Source: Photobacterium sp. GB-56
GTDB taxonomy: Bacteria > Pseudomonadota > Gammaproteobacteria > Enterobacterales > Vibrionaceae
NCBI RefSeq assembly: GCF_003026105.1
Contig: NZ_PYNW01000016.1
Span: 31,633 to 95,632, forward strand
Length of the DNA: 64,000 nucleotides
Direction: 5' to 3'
Within the stretch, counting starts at the first letter, position 1; each line of letters opens with the position of its first letter. This document shows positions 17,440-27,380 of this stretch, in pieces. Under the pieces are notes generated by a model, which did no database searches, had not been told where the DNA came from, and saw nothing but the letters and a program-made list of their open reading frames with translations. Position numbers and translations under genes: made by a program.

Positions 17440-18150
17440 CTATTGATTAGTCTTTGCCGCCACTAACGTTTGCGGTGGTAACGTTGTCAGCTTATCAATT
17501 AAGTAATTAAGTAATACGCCATAAATAGGCACAAATAGTCCGAGACTAATAATTAACTTAAAGCTGTAATCCACCAACGCAATTTCCGTCCAATTTGCTG
17601 CCATAAACGGATCGGGACTGTGGTAAAACGCTATACCAAAGAACGCAATGGTATCAATCGCATTACCAAAAATAGTGGAGGCCGTAGGGGCTATCCACCA
17701 TTGTTTTAATTGGCGTAGGCGGTTGAATACCGACACATCTAAAATTTGCCCTAGCAAGTAAGCCATAAAACTGGCAATCGCAATACGAGCAACAAACAGA
17801 TTAAATTCCGTTAAATGTCCTAGCCCTTGGTATTCGCCTTGGAAGAACAAGACCGATAATAAATACGATACGAGCAGTGCAGGCATCATGACACGGAAAA
17901 TAATTTTACGCGCCATTCCAGCCCCAAAAATACGCACGGTAAGATCGGTAGCTAAAAAGATAAACGGAAAAGTAAACGCTCCCCAGGTGGTGTGATAACC
18001 AAATACGGTAAAAGGTAACTGCACTAAATAGTTACTCGATGCAATTACGAGTAAATGAAATAGCACTAAATAACCTAGGGCTTTACGTTGCTGTTGTGGA
18101 GTAAAAGAGGGTGAAGCTATAGCATTAGATTGAGATAAAGCAGTCGTCAT
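17440..18150 (-). CDS. yhhQ: queuosine-precursor transporter YhhQ
   Basis: Inner-membrane carrier that imports 7-cyano-7-deazaguanine or its aminomethyl form for tRNA queuosine synthesis. It is rich in hydrophobic helices, with about six membrane spans. The family landmarks TTWGAFTFPFIFLATDLTVR, GQILDVSVFN and GNAIDTIAFF are present. The ATG at 18150 (MTTALSQS) is preceded by AAAAAGG; an upstream in-frame start at 18186 has no ribosome site, so the shorter 236-aa form is chosen. I saw no preQ1 riboswitch before it. Confidence 0.93.
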   Translation of the reverse strand: MTTALSQSNAIASPSFTPQQQRKALGYLVLFHLLVIASSNYLVQLPFTVFGYHTTWGAFTFPFIFLATDLTVRIFGAGMARKIIFRVMMPALLVSYLLSVLFFQGEYQGLGHLTEFNLFVARIAIASFMAYLLGQILDVSVFNRLRQLKQWWIAPTASTIFGNAIDTIAFFGIAFYHSPDPFMAANWTEIALVDYSFKLIISLGLFVPIYGVLLNYLIDKLTTLPPQTLVAAKTNQ

Positions 18151-18284
18151 GTGAGACCTTTTTGTCAATGGGGGGAGGGAACCCAAACATACTTTGCTGC
18201 CAGCGTTTTATCGCCAACAACGACCAGGTCGGCGATTATACAGAAACCAGCTTGCTTGCCTAGCTTTTGATCTTACCTGCGAGA

Positions 18285-18590
18285 TTAATTTAATAAGCTC
18301 GCAATAAAAGTGAGTGTTTCTTCATCGTCATCACTCATGGCTTCAAGCCATAACGCACCGCTGTAATGCTCACCTTTTAACAGCAAACGACAACCTTCAA
18401 AATCAATCAACCAAATATGTAGATCTGCATTACTCTCTTTCTCTACCATCTTAGCATCAATGGCGAGTAAGAAAGATTCTGCGATCGTATCAAAACTATC
18501 GAAATCAAATACCGGGCTTTTAATCGATAAAAAACGTGCGTCGCGATCAAACTGACGAATACCGAATACGTGACTTATTACTGCTGTCAT
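18285..18590 (-). CDS. small DUF3630-like protein
   Basis: A 101-aa acidic cytoplasmic protein (MTAVISHVFGIRQFDRDARF) of unknown function. It resembles, from memory, the DUF3630 proteins of Vibrionaceae; that family name is not certain. The second of two adjacent ATGs is chosen because AGGAG lies 5 bp before it and only 2 bp before the first. No catalytic motif or membrane segment is visible. It lies alone between yhhQ and the spacer before recQ, on the same strand as both. Confidence 0.75.
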   Translation of the reverse strand: MTAVISHVFGIRQFDRDARFLSIKSPVFDFDSFDTIAESFLLAIDAKMVEKESNADLHIWLIDFEGCRLLLKGEHYSGALWLEAMSDDDEETLTFIASLLN

Positions 18591-18700
18591 CATGACTCCT
18601 ATTTATTGCTTTAAATAGCGGGCTTCAATCCTTGTTATCCCTTGATGTAACCAAGTGTTAATTAGCATTACAAAGGTTAAAGTTGCTCTAGTATTCCACT

Positions 18701-18886
18701 TATCATCGTGGTCTTATTGGGCAGCTGCTGGAGTACGTTATCGCGAGTCCCGTCGCATAACCTAGCAGCTCGGTGAAATGAATATTCCACCAAAAATACG
18801 CAAGCTGTTTTGTCGTGACCAAACACCCTATTAAGGCTGTTTCTTTAACGCATTCTAGCCGGGCTTACCATGAGCCCGGTTTTTTT
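18701..18886 (+). ncRNA. candidate structured small RNA between recQ and the DUF3630 gene
   Basis: A strong plus-strand terminator (CCGGGCT / AGCCCGG, then seven Ts, 18859-18886) stands in a spacer whose neighbours are both on the minus strand. Upstream are a 48-nt hairpin (AGCTGCT 18723-18729 with AGCAGCT 18764-18770, inner stem GTTAT-c-GCG / CGC-ATAAC) and a second stem (GGTG 18772 / CACC 18788). A possible -10, TAGTAT (18689-18694), with TTACAA 15 bp upstream would start it near 18701. I do not recognise it as any known RNA family. Confidence 0.55.
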
Positions 18887-18918
18887 ATATCTATACTCAA
18901 CTTGCTAGATTCGATATT

Positions 18919-20769
18919 TTAATGCGGCTCTTCAATTGCCAATAAATGATCACGGATCAAGCCTAAAAAAACCTCTCCGTATTTTTCTAGTTTACGCTGA
19001 CCCACCCCGTTCACCGCAAGAAAGTCGCCATTTGACGTCGGTAATCGCTCTGCCATTTCCATTAAGCTAGCATCGTTAAACACCACATAAGGCGGTAGAT
19101 CTTCTTCATCAGCAATCGCTTTTCGCAATTTACGTAACTTAGCAAACAATTTTTTATCGTACTGGCGATTCGCGAGTTTATTCACTTTCATGTTACGGGC
19201 AATATTATCCAGTCGCGGAACTGCAAGTTCTAAACCAATCTCAGCACGTAATAGTGGGCGGGCTTTTTCTGTTAATTGCAGTACGGAATTACGGCTAATA
19301 TTCTGGGTTAAGTACCCCAAATGAATTAACTGGCGTAATACACTCACCCAATATTCATGGCTGTATTCACGCCCAATACCATAAGTACTTAATTTATCAT
19401 GTCCATGCTCGCGGATTCGTTGGTTTTGCATCCCACGAAGCACTTCAACGATATAGGTAATACCGAAACTTTGGTTAACACGGTAGACACAAGACAAGGC
19501 TTTTTGCGCCACTTCGACCGCATTAAAACGCTGCGGCGGATCTAAACACACATCGCAATTACCACATGGCTCATCACGGTGCTCACCAAAGTAATGCAAC
19601 AATACCTGACGACGACAAGTTTGTGCTTCAGCAAACGCGCCCATCGCATGCAGTTTATGACGCTCGACGTCCTTTTGCTGCCCTTCTTCTTTTTCATCTA
19701 AACAACGGCGAAGCCATGCTAAATCTGAAGGATCGTATAACATTACCGCTTCAGCAGGTAAACCATCACGCCCTGCTCGACCTGTTTCTTGGTAATAAGA
19801 TTCAATGTTACGAGGAATATCAAAATGCACGACATAACGCACATTGGGTTTATTGATCCCCATACCAAAGGCAACAGTGGCAACCACGATATGAATATCA
19901 TCCCGTTGAAACGCCTCTTGAACATTGGCTCGCTCAACATGATCTAACCCCGCATGATAGGCCTCTGCACGTATGCCTTTATCTCGCAGTTTTTCACTGA
20001 TCTGTTCTACTTTCTTACGACTATTGCAATAAATAATGCCGCACTGCCCACGCATACCTTCAACATAGCGAATAATTTGTGTTAACGGTTTATGTTTTTC
20101 CCACAAAATATAACGAATATTCGGGCGATCAAAACTGCCTAGATACTCATGAGGACTCTGCAATCCTAGGCGGCTAACAATATCATGGCGGGTTGTTTCA
20201 TCTGCCGTGGCAGTTAATGCCATTATCGGTAGGTTTTCAAACGACTGCTTCAATCGTCCGAGAGCGGCATATTCTGGTCTAAAATCATGTCCCCATTGGG
20301 AGATACAATGCGCTTCATCAACCGCGACCATCGCCAGCGGTACGTCACGTAAACGATCAATAAAATCATACGTTAATACGCGCTCTGGCGAGACATAGAC
20401 TAGCTTTACAGTCGCATCTTTCATCGCATCAAACACGGCGAGGATCTCATCACGTTCCATCGTCGAATTGATATAGGCGGCAGCAACACCATTGGCTTTA
20501 AGTTGATCGACCTGATCTTTCATCAATGAAATAAGCGGTGAAATAACCAGCGTGATCCCTTCTTTTAATAAGGCAGGGATCTGATAACACAATGACTTAC
20601 CACCACCCGTTGGCATAATCACCAAGCAATCTTCGTCACGATTGACGGCATCAATCACATCCAGTTGACCTACACGAAATTGCTGATAACCGAAAATTTC
20701 CTGTAAAACAGACTCGCTCGTAGATGCTGATAATGCAGAACTGGGTCCATGATGGCAGACGGATGACAT
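18919..20769 (-). CDS. recQ: ATP-dependent DNA helicase RecQ
   Basis: 3'-5' superfamily 2 helicase acting in RecF-pathway recombination and fork repair. At 616 aa it has standard bacterial length. Visible parts in order: Walker A PTGGGKSLCYQ (about 54), the DEAH box VDEAHCISQWGHDFRPEY, helicase motif VI with QETGRAGRDG, the zinc-binding cysteines (CRRQVLLHYFGE then CGNCDVC), the winged-helix RQC domain, and the C-terminal HRDC domain. It diverges from rarD across a 204-bp gap. Confidence 0.98.
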   Translation of the reverse strand: MSSVCHHGPSSALSASTSESVLQEIFGYQQFRVGQLDVIDAVNRDEDCLVIMPTGGGKSLCYQIPALLKEGITLVISPLISLMKDQVDQLKANGVAAAYINSTMERDEILAVFDAMKDATVKLVYVSPERVLTYDFIDRLRDVPLAMVAVDEAHCISQWGHDFRPEYAALGRLKQSFENLPIMALTATADETTRHDIVSRLGLQSPHEYLGSFDRPNIRYILWEKHKPLTQIIRYVEGMRGQCGIIYCNSRKKVEQISEKLRDKGIRAEAYHAGLDHVERANVQEAFQRDDIHIVVATVAFGMGINKPNVRYVVHFDIPRNIESYYQETGRAGRDGLPAEAVMLYDPSDLAWLRRCLDEKEEGQQKDVERHKLHAMGAFAEAQTCRRQVLLHYFGEHRDEPCGNCDVCLDPPQRFNAVEVAQKALSCVYRVNQSFGITYIVEVLRGMQNQRIREHGHDKLSTYGIGREYSHEYWVSVLRQLIHLGYLTQNISRNSVLQLTEKARPLLRAEIGLELAVPRLDNIARNMKVNKLANRQYDKKLFAKLRKLRKAIADEEDLPPYVVFNDASLMEMAERLPTSNGDFLAVNGVGQRKLEKYGEVFLGLIRDHLLAIEEPH

Positions 20770-20973
20770 GATAAGTCTCTTGGCTAAACGGGGCGTTCAT
20801 TCTATACCTAAAGCCCCCTTTGATGCGAGGTAGTAACTTGGCTATCAATTAAAAACTCGATGCTCTGGTTTTCCATCATCTTTTCAGCAATAAAATAAAT
20901 ACTGGTATATCAAGCAATCTTGTTTATATACTGCTATAGAATAAAAGTTAACCAATGTTAGATTTGGAGTTTC

Positions 20974-21879
20974 ATGGAAGATAACAACAATCTCGCTAAG
21001 CGTGGGATCATTCTCGCTATTTCTGCCTATACCATGTGGGGAATAGCGCCGATCTACTTCAAATCCATTACCAGCGTTCCTCCGCTCGAAATACTGAGTC
21101 ATCGCGTGATTTGGTCGTTCTTCTTCCTTGCACTCATTATTGCATTCAGCCGCCAGTGGGTGCGTGTCAAAGCCGTTCTCACTCAACCGAAAACGCTTTT
21201 CCTACTCACAATATCTGCGTTACTTGTCGGTTGTAATTGGCTTATTTTCATCTGGGCGGTCAATAACAATCATCTTTTAGATGCCAGTTTAGGCTACTAC
21301 ATTAATCCACTGTTAAATGTGCTACTCGGCATGTTGTTACTGGGTGAGAGGTTACGTCGCTTACAGTGGGCGGCAGTTTTAATCGCTGCGATCGGTGTTA
21401 TTGCCGAGCTCATTCAATTTGGGTCATTACCTTGGATTGCCTTTGCACTTGCGACCAGCTTTGGGTTTTATGGCCTATTACGAAAAAAAATCAATATTGA
21501 TGCTCAAACTGGCTTATTTATTGAAACCTTTGTGTTGTTACCGTTAGCCGCTATTTATCTCTTTTTTATCAGTAGCAGCCCAACGGCTAACCTGACGGAT
21601 AATTCCTTCAATCTCAATTTACTGTTAGTCGCTGCCGGTATTGTCACTACCTTGCCTTTACTGTGTTTTACCGGTGCCGCAACGAAATTAAAGCTGTCTA
21701 CCTTAGGTTTTCTACAATATATCGGCCCTAGTTTGATGTTCATATTAGCGACTTTTATTTATCAAGAGCCGTTTAAATTAGAACATGGCATTACCTTTGG
21801 CTGTATTTGGTTGGCGCTGTTGTTATTTAGTATTGATGGGATCCGATCTCATCAACAATCATCGAATAATAAAAATTAG
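20974..21879 (+). CDS. rarD: EamA family transporter RarD
   Basis: Ten-helix DMT superfamily permease of the RarD group (301 aa); the substrate is unknown. The group signature ISAYTMWGIAPIYFK begins near residue 14, followed by LSHRVIWSF and WAVNNNHLLDASLGYYINPL. The second EamA repeat ends with FIYQEP. A short polar tail rich in Asn and Gln closes the protein. GGAG lies a few bases before the ATG. It is monocistronic, divergent from recQ. Confidence 0.92.
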   Translation: MEDNNNLAKRGIILAISAYTMWGIAPIYFKSITSVPPLEILSHRVIWSFFFLALIIAFSRQWVRVKAVLTQPKTLFLLTISALLVGCNWLIFIWAVNNNHLLDASLGYYINPLLNVLLGMLLLGERLRRLQWAAVLIAAIGVIAELIQFGSLPWIAFALATSFGFYGLLRKKINIDAQTGLFIETFVLLPLAAIYLFFISSSPTANLTDNSFNLNLLLVAAGIVTTLPLLCFTGAATKLKLSTLGFLQYIGPSLMFILATFIYQEPFKLEHGITFGCIWLALLLFSIDGIRSHQQSSNNKN

Positions 21880-22013
21880 CGACGAGCTTGTTTGCTTTTA
21901 GATAATCATTCGACATGTATGATAGAACTCTCATTTTTATTATCTAACTCAAGCAAATAAAAGTATAAAATAGCGTTCAGTTAACGACATTACTCCACTC
22001 ATAAGGATTGAAG

Positions 22014-23777
22014 ATGCCAAGGTTCACCTCCGCTACAGCCTTTTTATTGAGTGTTTGTTGTTTTTCATTTCCAGCATTAGCCAATGAAGTTCAACAAGCC
22101 TCTGATCACATTGAACCTGAGCCGAGTACTAACCAACAATCACAACCGTTGGTTTCAGGTAAAGAGTGGATGATCGCCACGGCCAATCCTTATGCCAGTC
22201 AAGCAGGAGCTGATATTTTACGTCAGGGTGGCAGTGCTGTTGATGCAATGATCACCGCGCAACTAATATTAGGCTTAGTTGAGCCACAATCATCAGGGAT
22301 CGGTGGTGGTGGATTTTTGGTGTATTGGGATAATGACAATAACCAAATGACGACATTTGATGGTCGAGAAACAGCCCCTTTTGCTGTGACTCCCCGTTTG
22401 TTTCAAGACAATCAAGGTCAGCCGCTAAAATTCTATGATGCCGTTGTCGGTGGACGATCTGTCGGTACACCGGGTACGATTAAACTGCTATGGCGTAGTC
22501 ATCAGCAATACGGAAAATTGCCATGGAAAACGCTGTTTCTTCCTGCGATCAAATTAGCCAAAGAAGGGTTCATCGTCAGCCCTCGGCTTGCTGCAATGGT
22601 TGAGAACGATGCAGAAAATCTTCGTCGCTACCCTACGACTAAAGCCTACTTTTTTGACTCACAAGGCAAACCACTTCAAGCAGGAAGTAAGTTAGTTAAT
22701 AACGCTTATTCAAATACCTTACGTCAAATTGCTGATTATGGCCCAAGAGCCTTTTATCAAGGCGATATTGCACGAGATATTGTTAATACCGTCCAAAACG
22801 CAGAAGGTAATCCTGGGGTATTAAACACGATGGATCTCGCCAGCTACAGCGTTAAACAACGTGAGCCTATTTGTGCCCCCTACCGTCAATATCAAATTTG
22901 TGGAATGGGGCCACCCAGCTCTGGCGCATTAACCTTGGGGCAAATATTGGCCATGCTCAATCATTATCCCTTGGATAAGCTCGGTGCCGATAACGTCAAA
23001 AGTTGGCAGTTAATTGGTGATGCCTCGCGTTTAGCTTTTGCTGATCGCGGTCGCTATATGGCAGACAGTGATTATGTGCCAATGCCTGTTCGTGGCTTAC
23101 TCGATCCGAACTACCTTGCCGAGCGTGCTAAATTACTCGAGGGAAATAAAGCATTACCCCAAGTAAAACCGGGAATGCCACCTTGGAATCATGCCAATAA
23201 CCGCGCCAGTGATGAAGCGATCGAACTGCCTTCCACCAGCCATTTATCGATTGTAGATAAAGAAGGTAATGTGGTCTCACTCACCTCGACGATTGAAAAC
23301 AGTTTTGGTTCACGGTTAATGGTCAGGGGATTTCTACTCAATAATGAATTAACGGACTTTTCATTCCGCAGCCAAATTGAGGGAGTTCCTGTTGCTAACC
23401 GAATAGAGCCAGGTAAACGACCTCGCTCGTCAATGACACCCACGATTGTGATGAAAAACAACCAGCCAGTGCTAACCATCGGCTCACCCGGAGGAAGTCA
23501 GATCATTGGTTATCTTGCAAAAACCTTAGTCGCGTATATTGATTGGGGGATGGATTTACAACAAGCGATCAACTTACCGAATATGAATAATCGCTTCGGT
23601 ACCTTTGAACTTGAAAAAAACACGCCCGCGGCAGAGTGGGCGCCAAAGCTTGAGAAGCTGGGCTATAAAATCCAAATCAAAGATCTGAATTCAGGTATTC
23701 AAGCGATAAGTATTGCGCCAAATCAGCTTATTGGGGCAGCCGATCCTCGTCGAGAAGGTAAAGTGATCAGCCAATAA
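22014..23777 (+). CDS. ggt: gamma-glutamyltranspeptidase
   Basis: Periplasmic N-terminal nucleophile hydrolase that cleaves glutathione and other gamma-glutamyl compounds. A signal peptide (TAFLLSVCCFSFPALA) is followed by the large subunit with GGSAVDAMI and SSGIGGGGFLVYW. The autoprocessing Thr is about residue 408 in STSHLSIVD and would start the small subunit, which also contains SMTPTIV and GSPGGSQI. The ATG at 22014 is used because AAGGA lies 6 bp before it; a TTG at 22008 would place that site too close. Length 587 aa, typical of the family. Confidence 0.96.
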   Translation: MPRFTSATAFLLSVCCFSFPALANEVQQASDHIEPEPSTNQQSQPLVSGKEWMIATANPYASQAGADILRQGGSAVDAMITAQLILGLVEPQSSGIGGGGFLVYWDNDNNQMTTFDGRETAPFAVTPRLFQDNQGQPLKFYDAVVGGRSVGTPGTIKLLWRSHQQYGKLPWKTLFLPAIKLAKEGFIVSPRLAAMVENDAENLRRYPTTKAYFFDSQGKPLQAGSKLVNNAYSNTLRQIADYGPRAFYQGDIARDIVNTVQNAEGNPGVLNTMDLASYSVKQREPICAPYRQYQICGMGPPSSGALTLGQILAMLNHYPLDKLGADNVKSWQLIGDASRLAFADRGRYMADSDYVPMPVRGLLDPNYLAERAKLLEGNKALPQVKPGMPPWNHANNRASDEAIELPSTSHLSIVDKEGNVVSLTSTIENSFGSRLMVRGFLLNNELTDFSFRSQIEGVPVANRIEPGKRPRSSMTPTIVMKNNQPVLTIGSPGGSQIIGYLAKTLVAYIDWGMDLQQAINLPNMNNRFGTFELEKNTPAAEWAPKLEKLGYKIQIKDLNSGIQAISIAPNQLIGAADPRREGKVISQ

Positions 23778-23805
23778 CCGCGTGCTAATACACCGATAAA
23801 AACAA

Positions 23806-23840
23806 AAAGCCCAGCACTCAAAAGATGATTGCTGGGCTTT
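23806..23840. terminator. terminator between ggt and uvrD
   Basis: Perfect 11-bp stem AAAGCCCAGCA / TGCTGGGCTTT, T/A-rich on both sides; it serves ggt and convergent uvrD. Confidence 0.88.
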
Positions 23841-23866
23841 ATTGTTACAATTAAAAACGCATACTA

Positions 23867-26038
23867 TTACATTGGTGTAAGCTTGGCGTACTGAGTCACC
23901 AACCACTTAATGCCTTCACCATTAAACGCCACCTGCACACGGCTTTGCGCGCCACTGCCTTCAAAGTTAATGATGGTGCCTTCACCAAATTTTGGATGTT
24001 CAACACGCTGACCTAGGTTAAAACCTGTCTCATTAAAGTTGTTATTCACCTGTGTTTGGCTAAAACGACCACTGCTTGCCGGACGTGACACTTGCGCTTT
24101 CATGCGGACTTCTTCGACGAACTGGTCGGGAATTTCGCGGATAAAGCGTGAAGGTTTGTGGAAGTTATCTTTACCGTATAAACGACGCATTTCAGCATAC
24201 GTGATATACAGTTTTTGCATTGCACGGGTCATCCCCACGTAACACAAACGACGCTCTTCTTCTAAACGTCCCACTTCCTCTGTGGTACGTGAGCTAGGGA
24301 ACATCCCCTCTTCTACACCCACCATAAATACTACCGGGAATTCTAGACCTTTAGCACTGTGCATCGTCATCAGCTGCACCGCATCTTCAAAGTCATCCGC
24401 CTGACCATCACCGGCTTCTAATGCCGCATGGGCTAAGAAGGCCGCCAGTGGCGTCATGCTTTCTGCTTCTTCTGGGATTTCAAACTGGCGAGTTGCTGTG
24501 ACCAATTCTTCTAAGTTTTCAATACGCGCTTGGGCTTTTTCGCCTTTTTCTTGCTCGTACATTGCACGTAAACCGGAATTTCGAATGACTTCATCGGTCT
24601 GCTGATACATTGGCAAGTCGGCGGTATCGTCTTCAAGCGCATTAATCAGCTCGATAAAACGACGTAATGAATTCGCCGCACGACCTGCTAAAACTTGCTC
24701 TTCAAGCAAGGCAATACTCGATTGCCACATAGTTAAACCACGATCGCGAGCAGCTAAACGAATCGTCTCTAACGTGCGATCGCCCAAACCACGCGTCGGG
24801 GTATTTACCACACGCTCAAACGAGGCATCATCATTACGATTGGAGATTAAACGCATATAAGACAACGCATCTTTTATCTCTTGGCGCTCGAAGAATCGCA
24901 TACCACCGTAGATACGGTACGGCAGTCCAGCTTGAATTAATGCTTCTTCTAATACGCGAGATTGGGCATTACTACGGTACAAGAAAGCCGTTTCGTTTAG
25001 GCTGCCACCTTGATCGCGCCATTCTTTGATTTTACCCACCGCAAAACGTGCTTCATCGAGCTCGTTAAACGCAGAATAAAGCGAAATCGGCTCACCTTCA
25101 CCGCCGTCAGTCCAAAGTTTCTTGCCCATACGCTCGTTGTTATTGGCAATCAACTCATTGGCAGCATTTAGAATATTGCCGGTCGAACGGTAGTTTTGTT
25201 CAAGGAAAATCGACGACGCATCTTTAAATTCATTTAAGAAACGCTGAATATTTTCAATTTTTGCCCCACGCCAACCATAAATAGACTGGTCGTCATCACC
25301 TACGATCATCACATGGCAATCAGGTCCCGCCATTAAGCGTAACCATGCAAACTGAATGCTGTTGGTATCTTGGAACTCGTCAACCAGAATGTGCTTAAAG
25401 CGTGCTTGGTAATGTTCACGGATATGCTTGTTATCGCGCAATAACTCATAAGATCGCAGCAATAGTTCAGCAAAATCGACCATACCCGCACGATCGCACG
25501 CTTCTTGGTAAGCGGTGTAAATACGCAGCCAAGTTTGTTCTACAGGATCGCTATAGGTTTCAACGTGTTTAGGACGTAAGCCTTCATCTTTCTTGGCATT
25601 GATATACCAAGCAGCCTGACGAGCGGGCCAATGCTTTTCATCTAGATTCTGCGCTTTGATCAAGCGACGCAATAAACGCATCTGATCATCAGAATCCAAA
25701 ATATTAAAATCTTCCGGCAAACGCGCATCAAGGTAGTGGGCACGAAGCATGCGGTGACATAGTCCGTGGAACGTACCATTCCACATCCCCGCACTTGAGC
25801 CGTGCATTAACTCATTAATACGCCCACGCATTTCTGCGGCCGCTTTGTTGGTAAAGGTCACCGACATAATCGAATACGGTGATGCTTGCTCTACCGATAA
25901 CAACCAAGCAATGCGATGAACCAGCACTCGTGTCTTACCACTACCGGCGCCAGCCAGTACGAGGTGGTTACCCAACGGCGCTGCCACCGCTTCTCTTTGT
26001 TTATCATTGAGCCCGTCTAATAGGAGTGAAACGTCCAT
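23867..26038 (-). CDS. uvrD: DNA helicase II UvrD
   Basis: Superfamily 1A 3'-5' helicase for nucleotide excision and mismatch repair. At 723 aa it matches the E. coli length. Motifs visible: Q motif LNDKQREAV, Walker A AGAGSGKTRVL (about residue 30), Walker B VDEFQDTN, motif III GDDDQSIYGWRGA, motif V LMTMHSAKGLEF, motif VI YVGMTRAM, and the C-terminal Tudor-like segment GQRVEHPKFGEGTI. In E. coli uvrD directly follows yigB; here the bufferin operon lies between them. Confidence 0.99.
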   Translation of the reverse strand: MDVSLLLDGLNDKQREAVAAPLGNHLVLAGAGSGKTRVLVHRIAWLLSVEQASPYSIMSVTFTNKAAAEMRGRINELMHGSSAGMWNGTFHGLCHRMLRAHYLDARLPEDFNILDSDDQMRLLRRLIKAQNLDEKHWPARQAAWYINAKKDEGLRPKHVETYSDPVEQTWLRIYTAYQEACDRAGMVDFAELLLRSYELLRDNKHIREHYQARFKHILVDEFQDTNSIQFAWLRLMAGPDCHVMIVGDDDQSIYGWRGAKIENIQRFLNEFKDASSIFLEQNYRSTGNILNAANELIANNNERMGKKLWTDGGEGEPISLYSAFNELDEARFAVGKIKEWRDQGGSLNETAFLYRSNAQSRVLEEALIQAGLPYRIYGGMRFFERQEIKDALSYMRLISNRNDDASFERVVNTPTRGLGDRTLETIRLAARDRGLTMWQSSIALLEEQVLAGRAANSLRRFIELINALEDDTADLPMYQQTDEVIRNSGLRAMYEQEKGEKAQARIENLEELVTATRQFEIPEEAESMTPLAAFLAHAALEAGDGQADDFEDAVQLMTMHSAKGLEFPVVFMVGVEEGMFPSSRTTEEVGRLEEERRLCYVGMTRAMQKLYITYAEMRRLYGKDNFHKPSRFIREIPDQFVEEVRMKAQVSRPASSGRFSQTQVNNNFNETGFNLGQRVEHPKFGEGTIINFEGSGAQSRVQVAFNGEGIKWLVTQYAKLTPM

Positions 26039-26253
26039 CGCTATCTACTGGTTATTTATACAATGGTGATGATTATAACAGCACGAAAAAAGATTGCCTC
26101 GATATCTTCATCTTTCCTTGGTGCAGAAAATTGTTTTAATTTTAATCATTTTTTTTCGCAATAAATATCAGCCTTCCCCTTTCCTATTAAACAGAGCGTT
26201 TTAACGCCACATAAAAATCAGCCAACTAAGTTATATCTCAAGAGGATTTCATC

Positions 26254-26517
26254 ATGAACAACGTAAACAAACTTGCACTCGCATCAGCCATGACAGGTCT
26301 TATCGCATTAGCAGGTACAGTAGCCTCAACTTCTGCCGTTGCTGGCGAAGCAAAAGAAAAATGTTATGGGGTGGCGAAAGCAGGAAAAAATGACTGCGCA
26401 ACCAAAACAACATCATGTGCAGGCTCAGCGAAAGAAGATGGTCAAAAAGATGCCTTCATTGCGATGCCTAAAGGGCTTTGCGATCGCCTTCATGGTGGTT
26501 CAACAGAGTCTGCATAA
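26254..26517 (+). CDS. bufA1: BufA1-type bufferin precursor (DUF2282)
   Basis: Exported RiPP metallophore precursor of 87 aa. The long signal peptide (about 1-31, ending STSAVAGEA) is atypical for RiPPs but standard for bufferins. The core EKCYGVAKAGKNDC continues to CAGSAKEDG and MPKGLCDRLHGG, with Cys37, Cys48, Cys55 and Cys76, the four-cysteine DUF2282 pattern. In characterised systems an MNIO enzyme converts central cysteines to thiooxazoles that bind copper, protecting against copper excess. An AGAGGA site precedes the ATG. Its stop overlaps the next start (TAATG). The metal here is inferred. Confidence 0.92.
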   Translation: MNNVNKLALASAMTGLIALAGTVASTSAVAGEAKEKCYGVAKAGKNDCATKTTSCAGSAKEDGQKDAFIAMPKGLCDRLHGGSTESA

Positions 26518-27380
26518 TGAGCTATCCATTATTAACGGATATGGTTGGGGTGGGTTTACGCTCACCTCATCACCAACCGATTATCGCGCAACGTCCGGAT
26601 ATTGGCTGGCTTGAGATTCATAGTGAAAACTATTTCAACCGCCATTCGCCTCAATATCAACAACTGTTAGCCATCATCGAGCATTACCCGATGAGTTGTC
26701 ATGGTATTGGGCTATCCCTTGGCTCAGTCGATCCGATTAACCGTGAGCATTTAAAGCAACTGAAACAACTCATTGACGTTGTTAATCCTTTTGCGGTTTC
26801 AGATCACCTCAGTTGGAGTTCAGTTAACGGTCAATACTTTAACGATTTACTTCCTCTGCCTTATACCGAAGAAGCGCTTGATGTTTTCTGTACGCATGTC
26901 GAACAAGTGCAAGATTACCTCAACAGACAATTATTAATTGAAAACCCATCGAGCTATCTCAGTTTTAAGCACTCAGTTATACCGGAATGGGAGTTTCTAA
27001 CTGCCGTTCAACAACGCACAGGATGTGGCTTGTTATTAGATTTAAACAATCTTTACGTCAATAGCTTTAACCATCAGTTTGATTGCCAAACTTATTTAGA
27101 TGCCATCAATCCCGATACGGTAAAAGAGATCCACCTTGCAGGCTTTACGGTTAAACAATTCCCTGAAGGGGAAATATGGATTGATACCCATAGTAAGCCG
27201 GTAAGTGAGCCTGTATGGAAACTTTATCGTCAATGGATACAGCAAAATGGTAAGCATACTCCAACCTTAATAGAGTGGGATGCAGAGTTACCATCATTAG
27301 AGATACTCCTTGCTGAAGCGGCTAAAGCGAACGCGTTCCTTCAACGAGAACATCACCATGAAATATGCCGTCAACAATGA
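26517..27380 (+). CDS. bufB: BufB, MNIO-family RiPP-modifying enzyme (DUF692)
   Basis: Multinuclear non-heme iron oxygenase of the DUF692 family (287 aa) that oxidises precursor cysteines. It starts at the ATG overlapping the bufA stop (MSYPLLTDMVGVGLR). The TIM-barrel metal ligands are seen as WLEIHSENYF (about 33), CHGIGLSLG (about 61), DHLSW, IENPSSY, LLLDLNNLYVN and EIHLAGF. It recruits the precursor with the help of BufC. A longer upstream reading is only overlap with bufA. Confidence 0.94.
   Translation: MSYPLLTDMVGVGLRSPHHQPIIAQRPDIGWLEIHSENYFNRHSPQYQQLLAIIEHYPMSCHGIGLSLGSVDPINREHLKQLKQLIDVVNPFAVSDHLSWSSVNGQYFNDLLPLPYTEEALDVFCTHVEQVQDYLNRQLLIENPSSYLSFKHSVIPEWEFLTAVQQRTGCGLLLDLNNLYVNSFNHQFDCQTYLDAINPDTVKEIHLAGFTVKQFPEGEIWIDTHSKPVSEPVWKLYRQWIQQNGKHTPTLIEWDAELPSLEILLAEAAKANAFLQREHHHEICRQQ

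Noticed and set aside
18151..18284. preQ1 riboswitch ahead of yhhQ
   Set aside because: No match to type I, II or III cores was seen; there is only a C-rich stretch and a weak stem.
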